Shown: in pieces, positions 53,920 to 63,065 of the stretch
How the letters are laid out: each line of letters opens with the position of its first letter
How positions within the stretch are numbered: position 1 is the stretch's first letter
Source of the DNA: Paraburkholderia edwinii
GTDB lineage: Bacteria > Pseudomonadota > Gammaproteobacteria > Burkholderiales > Burkholderiaceae
NCBI RefSeq assembly: GCF_019428685.1
Contig: NZ_CP080096.1
Coordinates: forward strand, 806,001 to 870,000
Direction of reading: 5' to 3'
Length of the DNA stretch: 64,000 bases
Translations under genes and position numbers: made by a program
The notes under the pieces: model-generated
Seen by the model: the letters and a program-made list of their open reading frames with translations, nothing else
What the model was told of the DNA's origin: nothing
The model's database searches: none

Positions 53920-54330
53920 CTACGTCGGCACCAGCTCAACCAATGGTTTATCCTTTTCGACGATAAACGTGGCAACGATCGTCGATTTTTCGGAACCATT
54001 GCGCACGCTATGCGGCGTCTTAGCCGGGATTTGATAGCCGTCACCCGCTTTGACGACGAGGTCAGGTTTGCCCTCTATGGACAAAGTAATGTTGCCTGAA
54101 GCCAAATAGCTCGATTCGAGGCCCGGATGCATATGTCGCGGGACGTGCTCTCCCGGAGCGAGGTCCAACTTAACAAGGATGCAAGCGTACTTGTCTCCGG
54201 GGTATTCGGTCTTCGCCAGGAACTTGAGCGCTTGCTCTGGTGACTTCTGCGCACGAGCGCGGCGCTGAGTTAAAGCTAAACCAACTGTCGCGCAAAGTGC
54301 GCCAGACACGAAACCACGTCTACTCAACAT
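53920..54330 (-). CDS. Exported cupin protein
   Basis: A 136-residue protein with a Tat-like signal peptide (LSRRGFVSGALCATVGLALT). The single cupin has LDLAPGEHVPRHMHPGLESSYLASG (metal ligands His and Glu, shown with the core only) and GDGYQIPAKTPHSV. ATG 54330 starts the signal peptide; the longer frame to 54396 is unlikely. Substrate unknown. Such small exported cupins are common next to AraC regulators, and here a truncated one lies just downstream. Confidence 0.82.
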   Translation of the reverse strand: MLSRRGFVSGALCATVGLALTQRRARAQKSPEQALKFLAKTEYPGDKYACILVKLDLAPGEHVPRHMHPGLESSYLASGNITLSIEGKPDLVVKAGDGYQIPAKTPHSVRNGSEKSTIVATFIVEKDKPLVELVPT

Positions 54331-54792
54331 CGTTACACTCCTATGAAGTGGGTCGTAATCGGTCGTCGACCTCATGCCCCACCTGAGCCTTTTCAATTTC
54401 CTTGCAGGAGTCGAGTGTTAGCGCTCGATGCGCTGGTGCCCAGGTTGATTCAACATTTCTATTCGTTCCTCGATTTCGCAGAAGTAATTGCATCCGCGTT
54501 CAGCGCCGTTCCACTTCTGTTTTGGCACCAACGTATTGGAGCGCCTGAAAGTATCTGGCTTGTGTCGGAAGCGCATTCAAATGCAATTTTGTGTATCGGT
54601 TCGACCCCGCAGATACATTGACGAACAAAATGAGCCTCTATGCATTTGCCCTACCGCTTCGCCTGTACTGCCCCGACGCGTCGTGGCCGTAACCTATAAT
54701 GTGATTTTTACAAAGTTACAAAACTACTGGGATACACGTCACCAGAAAAACACGTCACCAGAAGCCACATCGCGCTGCAGCGAAACCGTGCG
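54331..54792. other. Spacer without identified gene
   Basis: In these 462 bases I found no frame with coding character. The right end has an AT-rich stretch (about 54695-54730) and a 13-bp direct repeat, CACGTCACCAGAA, at 54735-54747 and 54751-54763. The 16-base period would put both copies on nearly the same face of the helix, as for a regulator-binding site, but no gene starts from here to the right. Confidence 0.4.
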
Positions 54793-55380
54793 CTAGAAAT
54801 TCGACCGCACGGCGGCAAGCACTCGGTCGACTGGAGCAAGAACCTTGGTGACGTCGGACGGGGGCACGATCTGTACGCCCCAGCTGTGCAATGCACAAAG
54901 AGAGGTCTGCGCGCGCGGGTGGTCGAACAAGGGTTGATTCAACGACGGTGCGACAATCACAGGTGTTCGCCGTCCGATCGCTTCAGCTACGACCGACATC
55001 GCCAGGTTGTCGGCGATGCCTTGCGCTAGCTTATTTAGCGAATTGAATGTGCATGGTGCGACTAGCACAAGGCCTGACTTCGGTCGCGGACTAATCGATT
55101 CGTCGAAGTAAGATTCGACGAACTTCACTGTCGGAACCTCTGCGAGATTCAGTGGGCAGACTACGCGGGATGCGTTCGGCGTCGGTATAGCGATCACCCT
55201 CGCAAAGCCCATTGCAACCAGTCCGCGTAATAGATCGTGGCCATATGACGCACTTTTTGCGCCGGTGACGATCAGGTATGCAACAGATCCCTCTTGAGGA
55301 CTGGCAGTTGTCGCGTTGGCTGGTATGACCGCTTCAGAAGTGACGCCTTCGTCCGTTTGCAAGGAATCGTTGCCCCACAT
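54793..55380 (-). CDS. Flavoprotein family protein (UbiX/PPCDC/EpiD-like fold)
   Basis: A 195-residue protein of the homo-oligomeric flavin-containing decarboxylase fold. It shows YLIVTGAKSASYGHDLLRGL near the start, the flavin-binding VAPCTFNSLNKLAQGIADNLA and the PxMNxxM-like loop APSLNQPLFDHP. Family members decarboxylate or dehydrogenate Cys-containing peptides, phosphopantothenoylcysteine or prenylate FMN. The first 40 residues are not conserved with these. ATG 55380 has CAGGT upstream; an in-frame TTG at 55395 is an alternative. No peptide gene is beside it, so its substrate is open. Confidence 0.75.
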   Translation of the reverse strand: MWGNDSLQTDEGVTSEAVIPANATTASPQEGSVAYLIVTGAKSASYGHDLLRGLVAMGFARVIAIPTPNASRVVCPLNLAEVPTVKFVESYFDESISPRPKSGLVLVAPCTFNSLNKLAQGIADNLAMSVVAEAIGRRTPVIVAPSLNQPLFDHPRAQTSLCALHSWGVQIVPPSDVTKVLAPVDRVLAAVRSNF

Positions 55381-55788
55381 TTTTTGTACCTGCAATTGGG
55401 TTGCGGACGACGCTGGCTTAGGTAACCTCGAGGTTCACAACCACTAGCAGGGAAGAATGCGTTTATCACCGGCCTGATAAACGCTATCGCCAGCGTAGCG
55501 AAATCCGTCAGCCGGCCGTCCATGCCAAGCCGGTGAAGCAAGCGCGATACTCACATGCTGAGGCGCGGGCTTTGCCGGCATGTGACCAAGGCACCCGTGG
55601 TGCCGATCCTTATGGACGAAACAGCCGTTGTATCGACAATATTCCACTAAATCAATAATTTCCCCAGCTTTTTACCATGCCAAATATCGGTATTAATGCA
55701 TTTTAACGGTTACTATCTGGTTGATCGGCCTGGGACATTGCGGTGTTCTCACGTGACTCGTACGCCGTAGCCGCGACGCTCCGGCGGG
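55381..55788. other. Spacer with one possible small ORF
   Basis: These 408 bases contain no recognised gene. One minus-strand frame, 55444-55647 (GTG start, 67 residues, Cys/His-rich first third: CFVHKDRHHGCLGHMP), has moderate coding character and ends about 65 bases before the flavoprotein gene. I list it only as a possibility. The left part has a short AT-rich run near 55640-55680. Confidence 0.35.
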
Positions 55789-56073
55789 CTAACGGTAGTT
55801 CACGAAGTTAATGATGTCGTTGAGGAACCACGGCAGAATCAATTGCGTATCGGGGTAGCTCGTGCCGACAGTGAGCCTCGGTGGCTTTGACACGGCGTTA
55901 GCAGGCATCGCTGCGTTGGGTGCGTGCAGCATGTAGGCGTTTGTGTTGATCGCACCCGGCGAGGTGGTCTGATGGGTCGCGGGCGGCGGCGGCCATGTCG
56001 AGGCGCAGCCGCTGATAAGCACGACGAATACCGCTGCCGCGCAGCCCGCAGGCACTAGAGTTGAAGGCTTCAT
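55789..56073 (-). CDS. Small hypothetical lipoprotein
   Basis: A 94-residue protein with a lipoprotein signal peptide (VFVVLISGCAS; Cys near residue 23) followed by a Pro-rich linker (WPPPPATHQTT) and about 60 residues ending in LILPWFLNDIINFVNYR. I know no function. The in-frame GTG at 56082 would add three residues; ATG 56073 is preferred. Confidence 0.7.
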   Translation of the reverse strand: MKPSTLVPAGCAAAVFVVLISGCASTWPPPPATHQTTSPGAINTNAYMLHAPNAAMPANAVSKPPRLTVGTSYPDTQLILPWFLNDIINFVNYR

Positions 56074-56120
56074 GCCTGCCACGATTGTGTCGGCGCCGAT
56101 CGTCGTTGTCCTTTAAACCA

Positions 56121-56504
56121 CTAGGCTCCGATCTTATAAGGGCGGGTCATGATCTCGAGAAAATGACCATCGGGATCGTCGAAATAGAGGCCCCGGCCAC
56201 CGTTGTGCTGATAGGTTTCGCCGACACGCTGTTTGCTGGGATCGGCCCAATACTGAAGCCCTCTATCGCGAATGCGCGCAAAGGCGCGGTCGAATTCGTC
56301 CTCGCTGACCAGAAACGCGTAATGCTGCATGGAAATCGCACCGTCGCGTTCGAAGAAATCTAGCGAGACGCCGTTGTCGAGTTGAACGACCAGCATGGGT
56401 CCGAACTCGAGGGGTTCCGGAAGCTCGAGGATGTCCATCAGGAATCTTGTCGACTTCCGCTTATCGCTGCACCAGACAATCGTGTGATTTAGCTGGACGC
56501 TCAT
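56121..56504 (-). CDS. VOC family (glyoxalase/bleomycin resistance-like) protein
   Basis: A 127-residue vicinal-oxygen-chelate protein: LNHTIVWCSDKRKSTRFLMD at the start, MQHYAFLVSEDEFD in the middle and GRGLYFDDPDGHFLEIMTRPY at the end, with His and Glu in metal-ligand positions. These proteins bind or modify small molecules. The start follows GAGGG. Its stop is 47 bases from the lipoprotein gene start on the same strand. Confidence 0.88.
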   Translation of the reverse strand: MSVQLNHTIVWCSDKRKSTRFLMDILELPEPLEFGPMLVVQLDNGVSLDFFERDGAISMQHYAFLVSEDEFDRAFARIRDRGLQYWADPSKQRVGETYQHNGGRGLYFDDPDGHFLEIMTRPYKIGA

Positions 56505-56770
56505 GTTGTGACCCTCACTGAATGTGGCCTGAGACCTGTCTCTCCATCATTCAACATAGCCGACGCCTGAAGGCATTCAAGGTAAATCCGGCTTCCGTCC
56601 AGATTCCTGGATGAAGCGTTCAACGCGCGCGCGGAATCTACGGAGCCGCGCATCTGTTCTTGTCACGTGACTGTTCCGCAGTCCAGACCAGCGAATCGTG
56701 CTGCAGCGCGTGGTTGCGCTGCGGAAGCAGCGCTTGAATAGCTCATATGTTTTCACGGGAGAAACTCCTC

Positions 56771-57727
56771 ATGACCCAGTCTTCCCCGCGCATTGGCATC
56801 ATCGGCAGTGGCGCGATCGGCGGCTACTTCGGCTATCACCTCGCGCGCGCGGGCTTCGACGTCCATTTCCTGCTGCGTAGCGAGTACGAAGCCATCACGC
56901 GCGATGGGCTCGTGCTTCGCGGCAAACGATTCGCGGACGCCAAACCGATTTCCGTCAAGACTTACCGCAGCATCGACGATATGCCGCAATGCGACTGGCT
57001 TTTGCTCGGCGCCAAAGCGACGAGCAACGCCGAACTTGCGCCGATACTCGCTCGCGCCGCAGCGCCGGGCGCCAAGGTGATATGCCTGCAGAACGGACTC
57101 GGCGTAGAGGACACGCTGCGCACAATGCTGCCGCCGTCTTTGCACCTGATTGGCGGTCTGTGCTGGCTCGCTGTGTACCGCGAGGCCCCTGGCGTGGTCA
57201 GGCATATTGCGCTGAACGACTTGCATCTCGGCTATCACTCGGGTCCGCAGGACGATCGCGCCTCGCCGCAGCAGATGCTTGAAGAGGGCGTTGCGATGTT
57301 CAACGCAAGCGGAATCAAGGCCATTTCAATTGCGGATCTCACCGAGGCACGCTGGCGGAAACTGGTCTGGAACGTGCCTTTCAACGGCGTGGCAGCACTA
57401 CTCGAGGCCGGTACGAGCTTGCTGACTGGCAATCCCGATAGCCGCAAGCTGGTCCTGACTCTAATGCACGAAGTGCTGCAAGGCGCACGGGCGTGTGGGT
57501 ATCCGTTTCCCGAGGATATGCCGCAACAGTTGATCGACATGACAAGGTCCTTCGACGACTATCTGCCGAGCATGTACTTCGACCGTGTGCTGCATCGGCC
57601 AATGGAACTCGATGCAATGTACGGAGCGCCCATCGATACAGCGCGTGCGGCCGGGTGTTCGCTGCCGGCCATCGACATGATGCATCGGCTGCTGCGCGTG
57701 GTGGATGCATCGGCCGTCACTGTATGA
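56771..57727 (+). CDS. panE: 2-dehydropantoate 2-reductase (ketopantoate reductase)
   Basis: A 318-residue NADPH-dependent reductase: IGIIGSGAIGGYFGYHLARAG (nucleotide site, shown at its core), LQNGLGVED, LTEARWRKLVWNVPFNGVAALL with the catalytic Lys, and a C-terminal PMELDAMYG...ARAAGCSLPAIDMM with the substrate-binding Glu. It makes pantoate for coenzyme A. Paralogues are common, so a related 2-keto acid is also possible. ATG 56771 is preceded by a GGGAG-containing stretch at a slightly long distance. Confidence 0.9.
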   Translation: MTQSSPRIGIIGSGAIGGYFGYHLARAGFDVHFLLRSEYEAITRDGLVLRGKRFADAKPISVKTYRSIDDMPQCDWLLLGAKATSNAELAPILARAAAPGAKVICLQNGLGVEDTLRTMLPPSLHLIGGLCWLAVYREAPGVVRHIALNDLHLGYHSGPQDDRASPQQMLEEGVAMFNASGIKAISIADLTEARWRKLVWNVPFNGVAALLEAGTSLLTGNPDSRKLVLTLMHEVLQGARACGYPFPEDMPQQLIDMTRSFDDYLPSMYFDRVLHRPMELDAMYGAPIDTARAAGCSLPAIDMMHRLLRVVDASAVTV

Positions 57728-57830
57728 GCGGACGACGGATTGCGCTTTCTTGCCAGCGTGGCGCGTCAGAACGTCGCCACGCTGGTCCGTAGAGCGGCGC
57801 GAAGACTCACTTCGATCACCGAGTTGTCCG

Positions 57831-58661
57831 TCAACCATCCGTCGAAACCGTCACGGTTTCCCATGCACGGATTTCATCTCCTAACGACGACAACTTGCCT
57901 CGCACCAGCCCTAGCGCATCGCTGCCCAGCAACAGATGGGCGGGCGGGCTGTCCGCATCGATCGCAGCGAGCATTGCGAGCGCTGCTTTCTGCGGGTCCC
58001 CGAGTTGCCTGCCGCTTTTTTCCTCGCGTGCTTTGCGGACGGGGTCGAAGATCGCGTCGTAATCGGCAATCGAGCGGGGCGTTCGCGTCATCGAGCGGCC
58101 GGCCCAGTCGGTGCGGAACGAACCCGGCGCTACTGCCGTCACCGCGATACCGAAAGGTCCAACCTCCTTGCCGAGCGTTTCGGAAATCCCGACCAGCGCG
58201 AATTTACTCCCGCAGTAATAAGCGATGCCAGGCATGGTGACATGACCGCCCATCGACGTCATATTCAGAATGTGCCCGCGACGGCGCTCGCGCATAAAAG
58301 GCAAGACGGCCTTCATCATCGCGACCGCGCCGAATACGTTCACATCGAACTGCCGGCGCATTTCCGACAAAGGCGATTCTTCCATCACGCCTTCGTGGCC
58401 GTAGCCTGCGTTGTTGACCAGCACGTCGATGGGCCCGACCGTTGCCTCGATTTCCGACACGACGCCCTCGATGGCCTCGAAGTCAGTCACGTCGAGAACA
58501 CGCGCAAAAGCCGCTGCCGATAGCGACTCGAAATCGCGCCTTGCCTGCGCACTCCTTACCGTACCGACCACTGTGTGCCCGACCGCTAGCGCCTCTTTTG
58601 CGAGCGCGAGGCCAAAGCCGCTGCTGACGCCTGTGATAAGCAGAATTTTTCTGGATGCCAC
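57831..58661 (-). CDS. Short-chain dehydrogenase/reductase
   Basis: A 276-residue SDR starting with GTG 58661 (GGGAGAAC just upstream). It has LLITGVSSGFGLALAKEAL (cofactor site), VTDFE, VNNAGYGHEG, NMTSMGGHV (Ser), YYCGSKFAL (Tyr and Lys) and PGSFRTDW. The Arg after the second strand (GTVRSAQ) suggests NADPH. It is divergent from the AraC gene at 58755, 93 bases apart, which probably controls it. Confidence 0.92.
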   Translation of the reverse strand: MASRKILLITGVSSGFGLALAKEALAVGHTVVGTVRSAQARRDFESLSAAAFARVLDVTDFEAIEGVVSEIEATVGPIDVLVNNAGYGHEGVMEESPLSEMRRQFDVNVFGAVAMMKAVLPFMRERRRGHILNMTSMGGHVTMPGIAYYCGSKFALVGISETLGKEVGPFGIAVTAVAPGSFRTDWAGRSMTRTPRSIADYDAIFDPVRKAREEKSGRQLGDPQKAALAMLAAIDADSPPAHLLLGSDALGLVRGKLSSLGDEIRAWETVTVSTDG

Positions 58662-58754
58662 GGAAGTTCTCCCGAATGTTGTTTCGAGAGTGCATACTAG
58701 TCTGAGCATCGAACGTAAATAAGCCAGATTTCGCTAAATTTCTTGCATAAAACT

Positions 58755-59726
58755 ATGAGCACCAAGCGCACGTATAACGAACCTTCCGCGCCGCCCTCGC
58801 GCATTCAGAAGCGCATGATTGCCCTGCTGCACGCGTTGGCTCCCGATGAAGGCTACAACCTGACGGCATTGCCGAGCGTGCGCATCCTGCGTTCGAACCG
58901 GCCGCTGTCGCGCACGCCGGTTCTATATGATCCCGGCATCGTGATCGTTTGCCAGGGACGCAAGCGCGGTTACTTCGGCGGCGAGCTGTATCTGTACGAC
59001 GAACATCATTACCTCGCGGTGTCCGCGCCCGTGCCGTTCAGCATGGAAACCGACGCAACGGCGGAGCGCCCGCTGCTCGCGCTGTATCTGCACCTCGATT
59101 TCACGATGGCCGCCGAACTGGCGGCGCAGATCGATCGAGAAGACATAGCGGAACGCATGCAGGCGCCCCAAAGCATGATGTCGACGCCAATGGATGAGGC
59201 AATGCAGGCATCCGTGCTGCGCTTTCTCGAAGCGATGCATCGGCCGCTCGAAGCCGCTGTGCTCGGTACAGGCCTGCTGCGCGAACTGTATTTCCGCGTG
59301 CTGACCGGTGCACAGGGGCGCTCGATGCGAGAAGCGTTGGGGATGCGCGGTCAGTTCGGCAGGATAGGCCGATCGCTACGCCTGATTCACGCGGGCTACG
59401 CGCAGCCGCTCGATGTGGCGCAGCTTGCCGAGGAAGCCGGGATGAGCGTTCCAAGCTTTCATAGTCACTTCAAGGCGGTGACGCAGGTTTCGCCGATGCA
59501 GTACGTCAAGTCGACGCGTCTGCATCAGGCTCGCCTGTTGATGGTGCGCCAGGACCTGACCGCGGAGGCCGCCAGCAACGCTGTGGGTTACGCGAGTCCC
59601 TCGCAGTTCAGCCGGGAGTTCAAGCGGTTATTCGGCTTGACGCCTGCGGCGGAGACGAAGCGCATGCGCGAAAGCTTCGCGATTCCGGAAGCGTTCACCG
59701 ATAGCATATTTGTTTCGTCGCACTGA
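58755..59726 (+). CDS. AraC family transcriptional regulator
   Basis: A 323-residue regulator with the AraC N-terminal ligand domain (GIVIVCQGRKRGYFGGELYLYD, cut; PFSMETDAT) and the C-terminal helix-turn-helix pair (LDVAQLAEEAGMSVPSFHSHF, AASNAVGYASPSQFSREFKRLFG). Regulators of this type commonly sit divergent from an SDR or aldo-keto reductase they activate, and the SDR at 57831 fits. ATG 58755 is preferred to TTG 58743. Confidence 0.92.
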   Translation: MSTKRTYNEPSAPPSRIQKRMIALLHALAPDEGYNLTALPSVRILRSNRPLSRTPVLYDPGIVIVCQGRKRGYFGGELYLYDEHHYLAVSAPVPFSMETDATAERPLLALYLHLDFTMAAELAAQIDREDIAERMQAPQSMMSTPMDEAMQASVLRFLEAMHRPLEAAVLGTGLLRELYFRVLTGAQGRSMREALGMRGQFGRIGRSLRLIHAGYAQPLDVAQLAEEAGMSVPSFHSHFKAVTQVSPMQYVKSTRLHQARLLMVRQDLTAEAASNAVGYASPSQFSREFKRLFGLTPAAETKRMRESFAIPEAFTDSIFVSSH

Positions 59727-59751
59727 GGCTGGCGCGCTTCGCTTGGGCGGT

Positions 59752-60183
59752 TCAGCGATAGATCGTCTTTGACGACTGCAACTTCGTGAATACGCCGCCT
59801 TTGAAGCGGAACCAGCCTTGCGAGCCTTGCATCACGACTTCGTTGTCTTGCCAGAACACGCGCTTGACCGTCATGCGCTTATTCGAGCGCTGCACGAGTG
59901 GCGGACGGCGGCGAAAGTCGTATAGCACCGGGCCCGAATCCGTTTGCACGAGCATGCGCGTGACCGTGTCATTTGCGCTGGCAATGTCGTCGAAATGCGT
60001 GAGCATGTTCGCGTCGAATCGATCGAAAACTTCCTTGTCCAGCATGCCCACGAAATCGTGATCGGCGCGCGCGAATTGCAGTTCGCCCGAGGGCGTGACG
60101 AGCGGGCCGGTTGCATTGCTTTGCGCTTGAGCGTAGGTCGCGAAGCAGGTGGCCGCGAAGGCGGCAAGGAAAAGTCGTCTCAT
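59752..60183 (-). CDS. Secreted hypothetical protein
   Basis: A 143-residue protein with a signal peptide (RRLFLAAFAATCFATYAQAQ, cleavage after AQA). The mature part has GMLDKEVFDRFD, TRMLVQTDSGPVLYDFRRRPP and QGSQGWFRFKGGVF, probably a small beta-sheet domain. I do not recognise the family. ATG 60183 is chosen because the signal peptide starts there. It is convergent with the AraC gene. Confidence 0.75.
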   Translation of the reverse strand: MRRLFLAAFAATCFATYAQAQSNATGPLVTPSGELQFARADHDFVGMLDKEVFDRFDANMLTHFDDIASANDTVTRMLVQTDSGPVLYDFRRRPPLVQRSNKRMTVKRVFWQDNEVVMQGSQGWFRFKGGVFTKLQSSKTIYR

Positions 60184-60406
60184 GTTTTCTCTGGGATTCG
60201 GCCGCATATAAATGGACATAGTGGACATTGTCCCGCATTCCGCTCCATCAGGCACTAGCGAATATCACCCCGTTGGCCTGCAGCTCTAGTTCCGAATAGG
60301 TATCTCGCCAGGCTGTCCGTCTCATCTCGCGAAACCAATGAGCGATGGACCGGTCGATGTGCCCACCCTACGATGGCTAGCATCGCACATCACCGTTAGC
60401 CACGAC

Positions 60407-61210
60407 ATGTCACGAGATCCGTATAGCAGCACGCGCCGCCAGGGGCTGCGCGCCATTGGGCTGGGTACCGTATTGCTGACCGCCCTCTCGGCGGGACGTA
60501 TCGCCACTGCACGCGAGCGCGGGGCGTCTGACAACGAATCAGCAATTCCGGGCGGCGCCACGACCTTGCAGGACCTTGCCCGCAGACTGGCGCAGGCGCC
60601 GCGCCATCGGCAGTTCGAGTCGGTGCCTTTCATGCTGACCGATCAGCACATGTGGGACAAGCAGGCTGCCGACGCTCTGCTCGGCTACCAGTACGCGTAT
60701 AAACAGATGTGGGACGTCGCGGATCTCGCCGGTCCGTGGCCCGGACTCATGCGCGAGGCGATGAACGGGCAGGTGTTCGCAAACGGTAGACACGACTTTC
60801 TTGCCGTCTCCGCAACGCATGGTCTCGCGCATCTCGCGCTGTTCTCTCAAAGCATGTGGGACAAGTACGAACTGGCAAAACTCGCGGGCCCGCACTTTAC
60901 ACGTAATACGCTGATCGCCGAAAAAGACGGTGTCTCGCCGCATGACGCCTTGCAAGACATGGCGGGTTTCTACGGGCCGCAAAACAATAACGTGACGTCG
61001 CTGCAGCGGCGCGGCGCGGTCTTTGTTGCGTGTCACGACTCCATACACGCAATCTCGAGAACCCTCGCGCAGTCGTCTTCCTCTTCATCGCGTTCCGCTA
61101 ATGAAATTGCAGCGGACCTCACCAACAACCTGATTCCCGACGCAGTGCTCGTTCCGAGCGTCGTGGCGTTCATGGTCGATCTGCAAAAGAAAGGCTTCAC
61201 CTACGCCTAG
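60407..61210 (+). CDS. Tat-signal protein with DsrE-like features
   Basis: A 267-residue protein with a twin-arginine-like signal (STRRQGLRAIGLGTVLLTALS). The mature part has QYAYKQMWDVADLAGPWPGL, LAVSATHGLAHLALFSQSMWDKY and RRGAVFVACHDSIHAISRTL, followed by a last segment with VLVPSVVAFMVDLQKKGFTY. The layout (strand, long helix, V.F.AC..SI, final V.S.V..LQ..G) matches DsrE/DsrF-like proteins, where a Cys handles sulfur; here the Cys is in ACHDS. The beta-lactamase-fold/DUF302 gene begins 88 bases later on the same strand, so they are probably co-transcribed. Confidence 0.7.
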   Translation: MSRDPYSSTRRQGLRAIGLGTVLLTALSAGRIATARERGASDNESAIPGGATTLQDLARRLAQAPRHRQFESVPFMLTDQHMWDKQAADALLGYQYAYKQMWDVADLAGPWPGLMREAMNGQVFANGRHDFLAVSATHGLAHLALFSQSMWDKYELAKLAGPHFTRNTLIAEKDGVSPHDALQDMAGFYGPQNNNVTSLQRRGAVFVACHDSIHAISRTLAQSSSSSSRSANEIAADLTNNLIPDAVLVPSVVAFMVDLQKKGFTYA

Positions 61211-61298
61211 CCCATCCATGCCGCGCTTTCACGCATGGTGAACGACAGCACCTCTTGTGGCGCCCTGTCGGGCATCACCTATTTTTACGGAGAACAAA

Positions 61299-62900
61299 GT
61301 GCCGAATAACGTGAATCGAACAGTCCGTTGCGCCATTGCAGCTGCCGTTATCGCCGCGGGATTTACTGTCACCGCTCATGCGGAACGCGCGAATCGTGGT
61401 AACCCCAAGCTCGAGTACTTCGACCAGAGCGTGGATCAGATGATCTACGACTTCATGGAAGAAAAGCATGTGAGCGGTATTACGATGGCCATTGTTCAGG
61501 CGCCGTATATCCCTCGTGTAGCGGGCTATGGTGAATCCGATGTGCAGAAGGGTCTGCTAGCCTCGAGCGACACGTTGTGGAGCATCGGGCCGATCACACA
61601 AGGTTACACGGCGATCGCCATCATGCAGCTGGTCGAAGCCGGCAAAATGGCGCTGAACGATCCGATCGGCAAATACGTTGCGGACTTGCCCGCTTCGTGG
61701 AAAGGCCTGACCGTGATGGAACTGATGCAGCACGCCACCGGGCTGCCCGATTACCGTCGCGCGCCCGGATTCGATGCGAGCCACGACTACTCGCCGCAAG
61801 AACTGCTAAAAAGCGTCCGCGACGAACCGCTTGCGTTCAAGCCCGGCACGCAGGTCTCGGAAAGCGCGACGAATTTTCTTCTGCTTGGCCTTGCGATCGA
61901 AAAAGCCAGCGGCATGTCTTATCACGACATGATCTGGAACGGCCAGATCAAACCGCTGCATCTGACCCACACGATGTTCGCCGAAGATTTTCCCAGCATG
62001 ACGCAGCAGGATCCTGTCGAGAAAAACGGCAACTGGCACTCGCGGTTCACTAAGGACGCGGCCTATATCAACCCGACCGAGCCCGCAACCGGTTACGTGC
62101 GCAAGAATGGCCAGAGCATACCCGTGAAGCGCAACAGCACGTCAAGCCTGTTTGCGTTCGGTTCGCTTTGGGCATCTGCCGAAGATGTGAGCTTCTGGGA
62201 CATCGCGCTTGCCGGCGACACCATTGTCAAGGAACAGGCCCACCGCGATCTGATTTACAAGCCCACCACCTTGCCGAACGGCACCGTCGTTCCCGCCGTG
62301 GCGGGCTGGCAATTCACGGCTCACAAGGGCTTTATGGACATCAAGGGTAGCGTACCAGGATTTAGCGCTTACCTAAGCCGCTTTACGGATAAGGACGAAC
62401 TGGTCTGCGTCACGGTGCTCGCTAACGAGCAGAACGTCGATCTGACGGAGCTTTCGCGCCGCATCGCAGCCGCCTATGACGTGACGCTCGGATCCGGCGT
62501 CAACCCCAAAGCGCAGGAGACGTACGCGAGCGTGTTCGACGTCAATGAAACCACGGCGCGGCTCGAGCAGAACATCAAGGCCGCGGGTGGCAAGATATTC
62601 GCATCGCTCGATCAACAGGCGAACGGATCTCAGGCGGGGCTCTCGCTGCGACCCACGCGCGTCATTATCTTCGGCAATCCCAAGGCAGGCACAAAGGTGA
62701 TGCAGGGCAGCGTCGCCGCTGCCGCAGATCTTCCGTTGCGAATCGCAATCTGGAAAGACGATTTCAACGAGACATGGATCGGCTTTGAGAATCTGGACGC
62801 ACTGGCGAAGCGCGACGGCGTCAAAGACACGGCGCTGATTGGACAGATGAAAGCGGCGGTAGAGGAGATTGTCCGAAAGTCTGCGAATGTGTACCAGTAA
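61299..62900 (+). CDS. Secreted beta-lactamase-fold protein without catalytic residues, fused to DUF302
   Basis: A 533-residue protein from GTG 61299 (ACGGAG upstream) with a signal peptide (cleavage after VTAHA, about residue 28). Residues 45-390 follow class C beta-lactamase/serine hydrolase lines: TLWSIGPITQGYTAIAIMQL, MALNDPIGKYV, LMQHATGLPDY, PGTQVSESATNFLLLGLAIE. The Ser-x-x-Lys motif is replaced by Pro-Ile-Thr-Gln and the Tyr-x-Asn motif by Glu-Ser-Ala, so hydrolysis is not expected. Residues 400-533 form a DUF302 domain (LEQNIKAAGGKIFASLDQQA, LRPTRVIIFGNPKAGTKVMQ, DLPLRIAIWKDD). The role is probably ligand binding. It follows the DsrE-like gene. Confidence 0.88.
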   Translation: MPNNVNRTVRCAIAAAVIAAGFTVTAHAERANRGNPKLEYFDQSVDQMIYDFMEEKHVSGITMAIVQAPYIPRVAGYGESDVQKGLLASSDTLWSIGPITQGYTAIAIMQLVEAGKMALNDPIGKYVADLPASWKGLTVMELMQHATGLPDYRRAPGFDASHDYSPQELLKSVRDEPLAFKPGTQVSESATNFLLLGLAIEKASGMSYHDMIWNGQIKPLHLTHTMFAEDFPSMTQQDPVEKNGNWHSRFTKDAAYINPTEPATGYVRKNGQSIPVKRNSTSSLFAFGSLWASAEDVSFWDIALAGDTIVKEQAHRDLIYKPTTLPNGTVVPAVAGWQFTAHKGFMDIKGSVPGFSAYLSRFTDKDELVCVTVLANEQNVDLTELSRRIAAAYDVTLGSGVNPKAQETYASVFDVNETTARLEQNIKAAGGKIFASLDQQANGSQAGLSLRPTRVIIFGNPKAGTKVMQGSVAAAADLPLRIAIWKDDFNETWIGFENLDALAKRDGVKDTALIGQMKAAVEEIVRKSANVYQ

Positions 62901-63065
62901 CCGCTGATGCAACCGTCGTATTCAGTATCGCGAACAAGTGGATGCAAACGCGAAAGGGACTTTATAAAAACAACGCGTTGTCCGAAAACCGCTGAATAAA
63001 TGACATGGGCGCGATGCGTGGCGCGGCTATGCTGACGACGGTGATAAGCATCATGCGAGAAAGCA

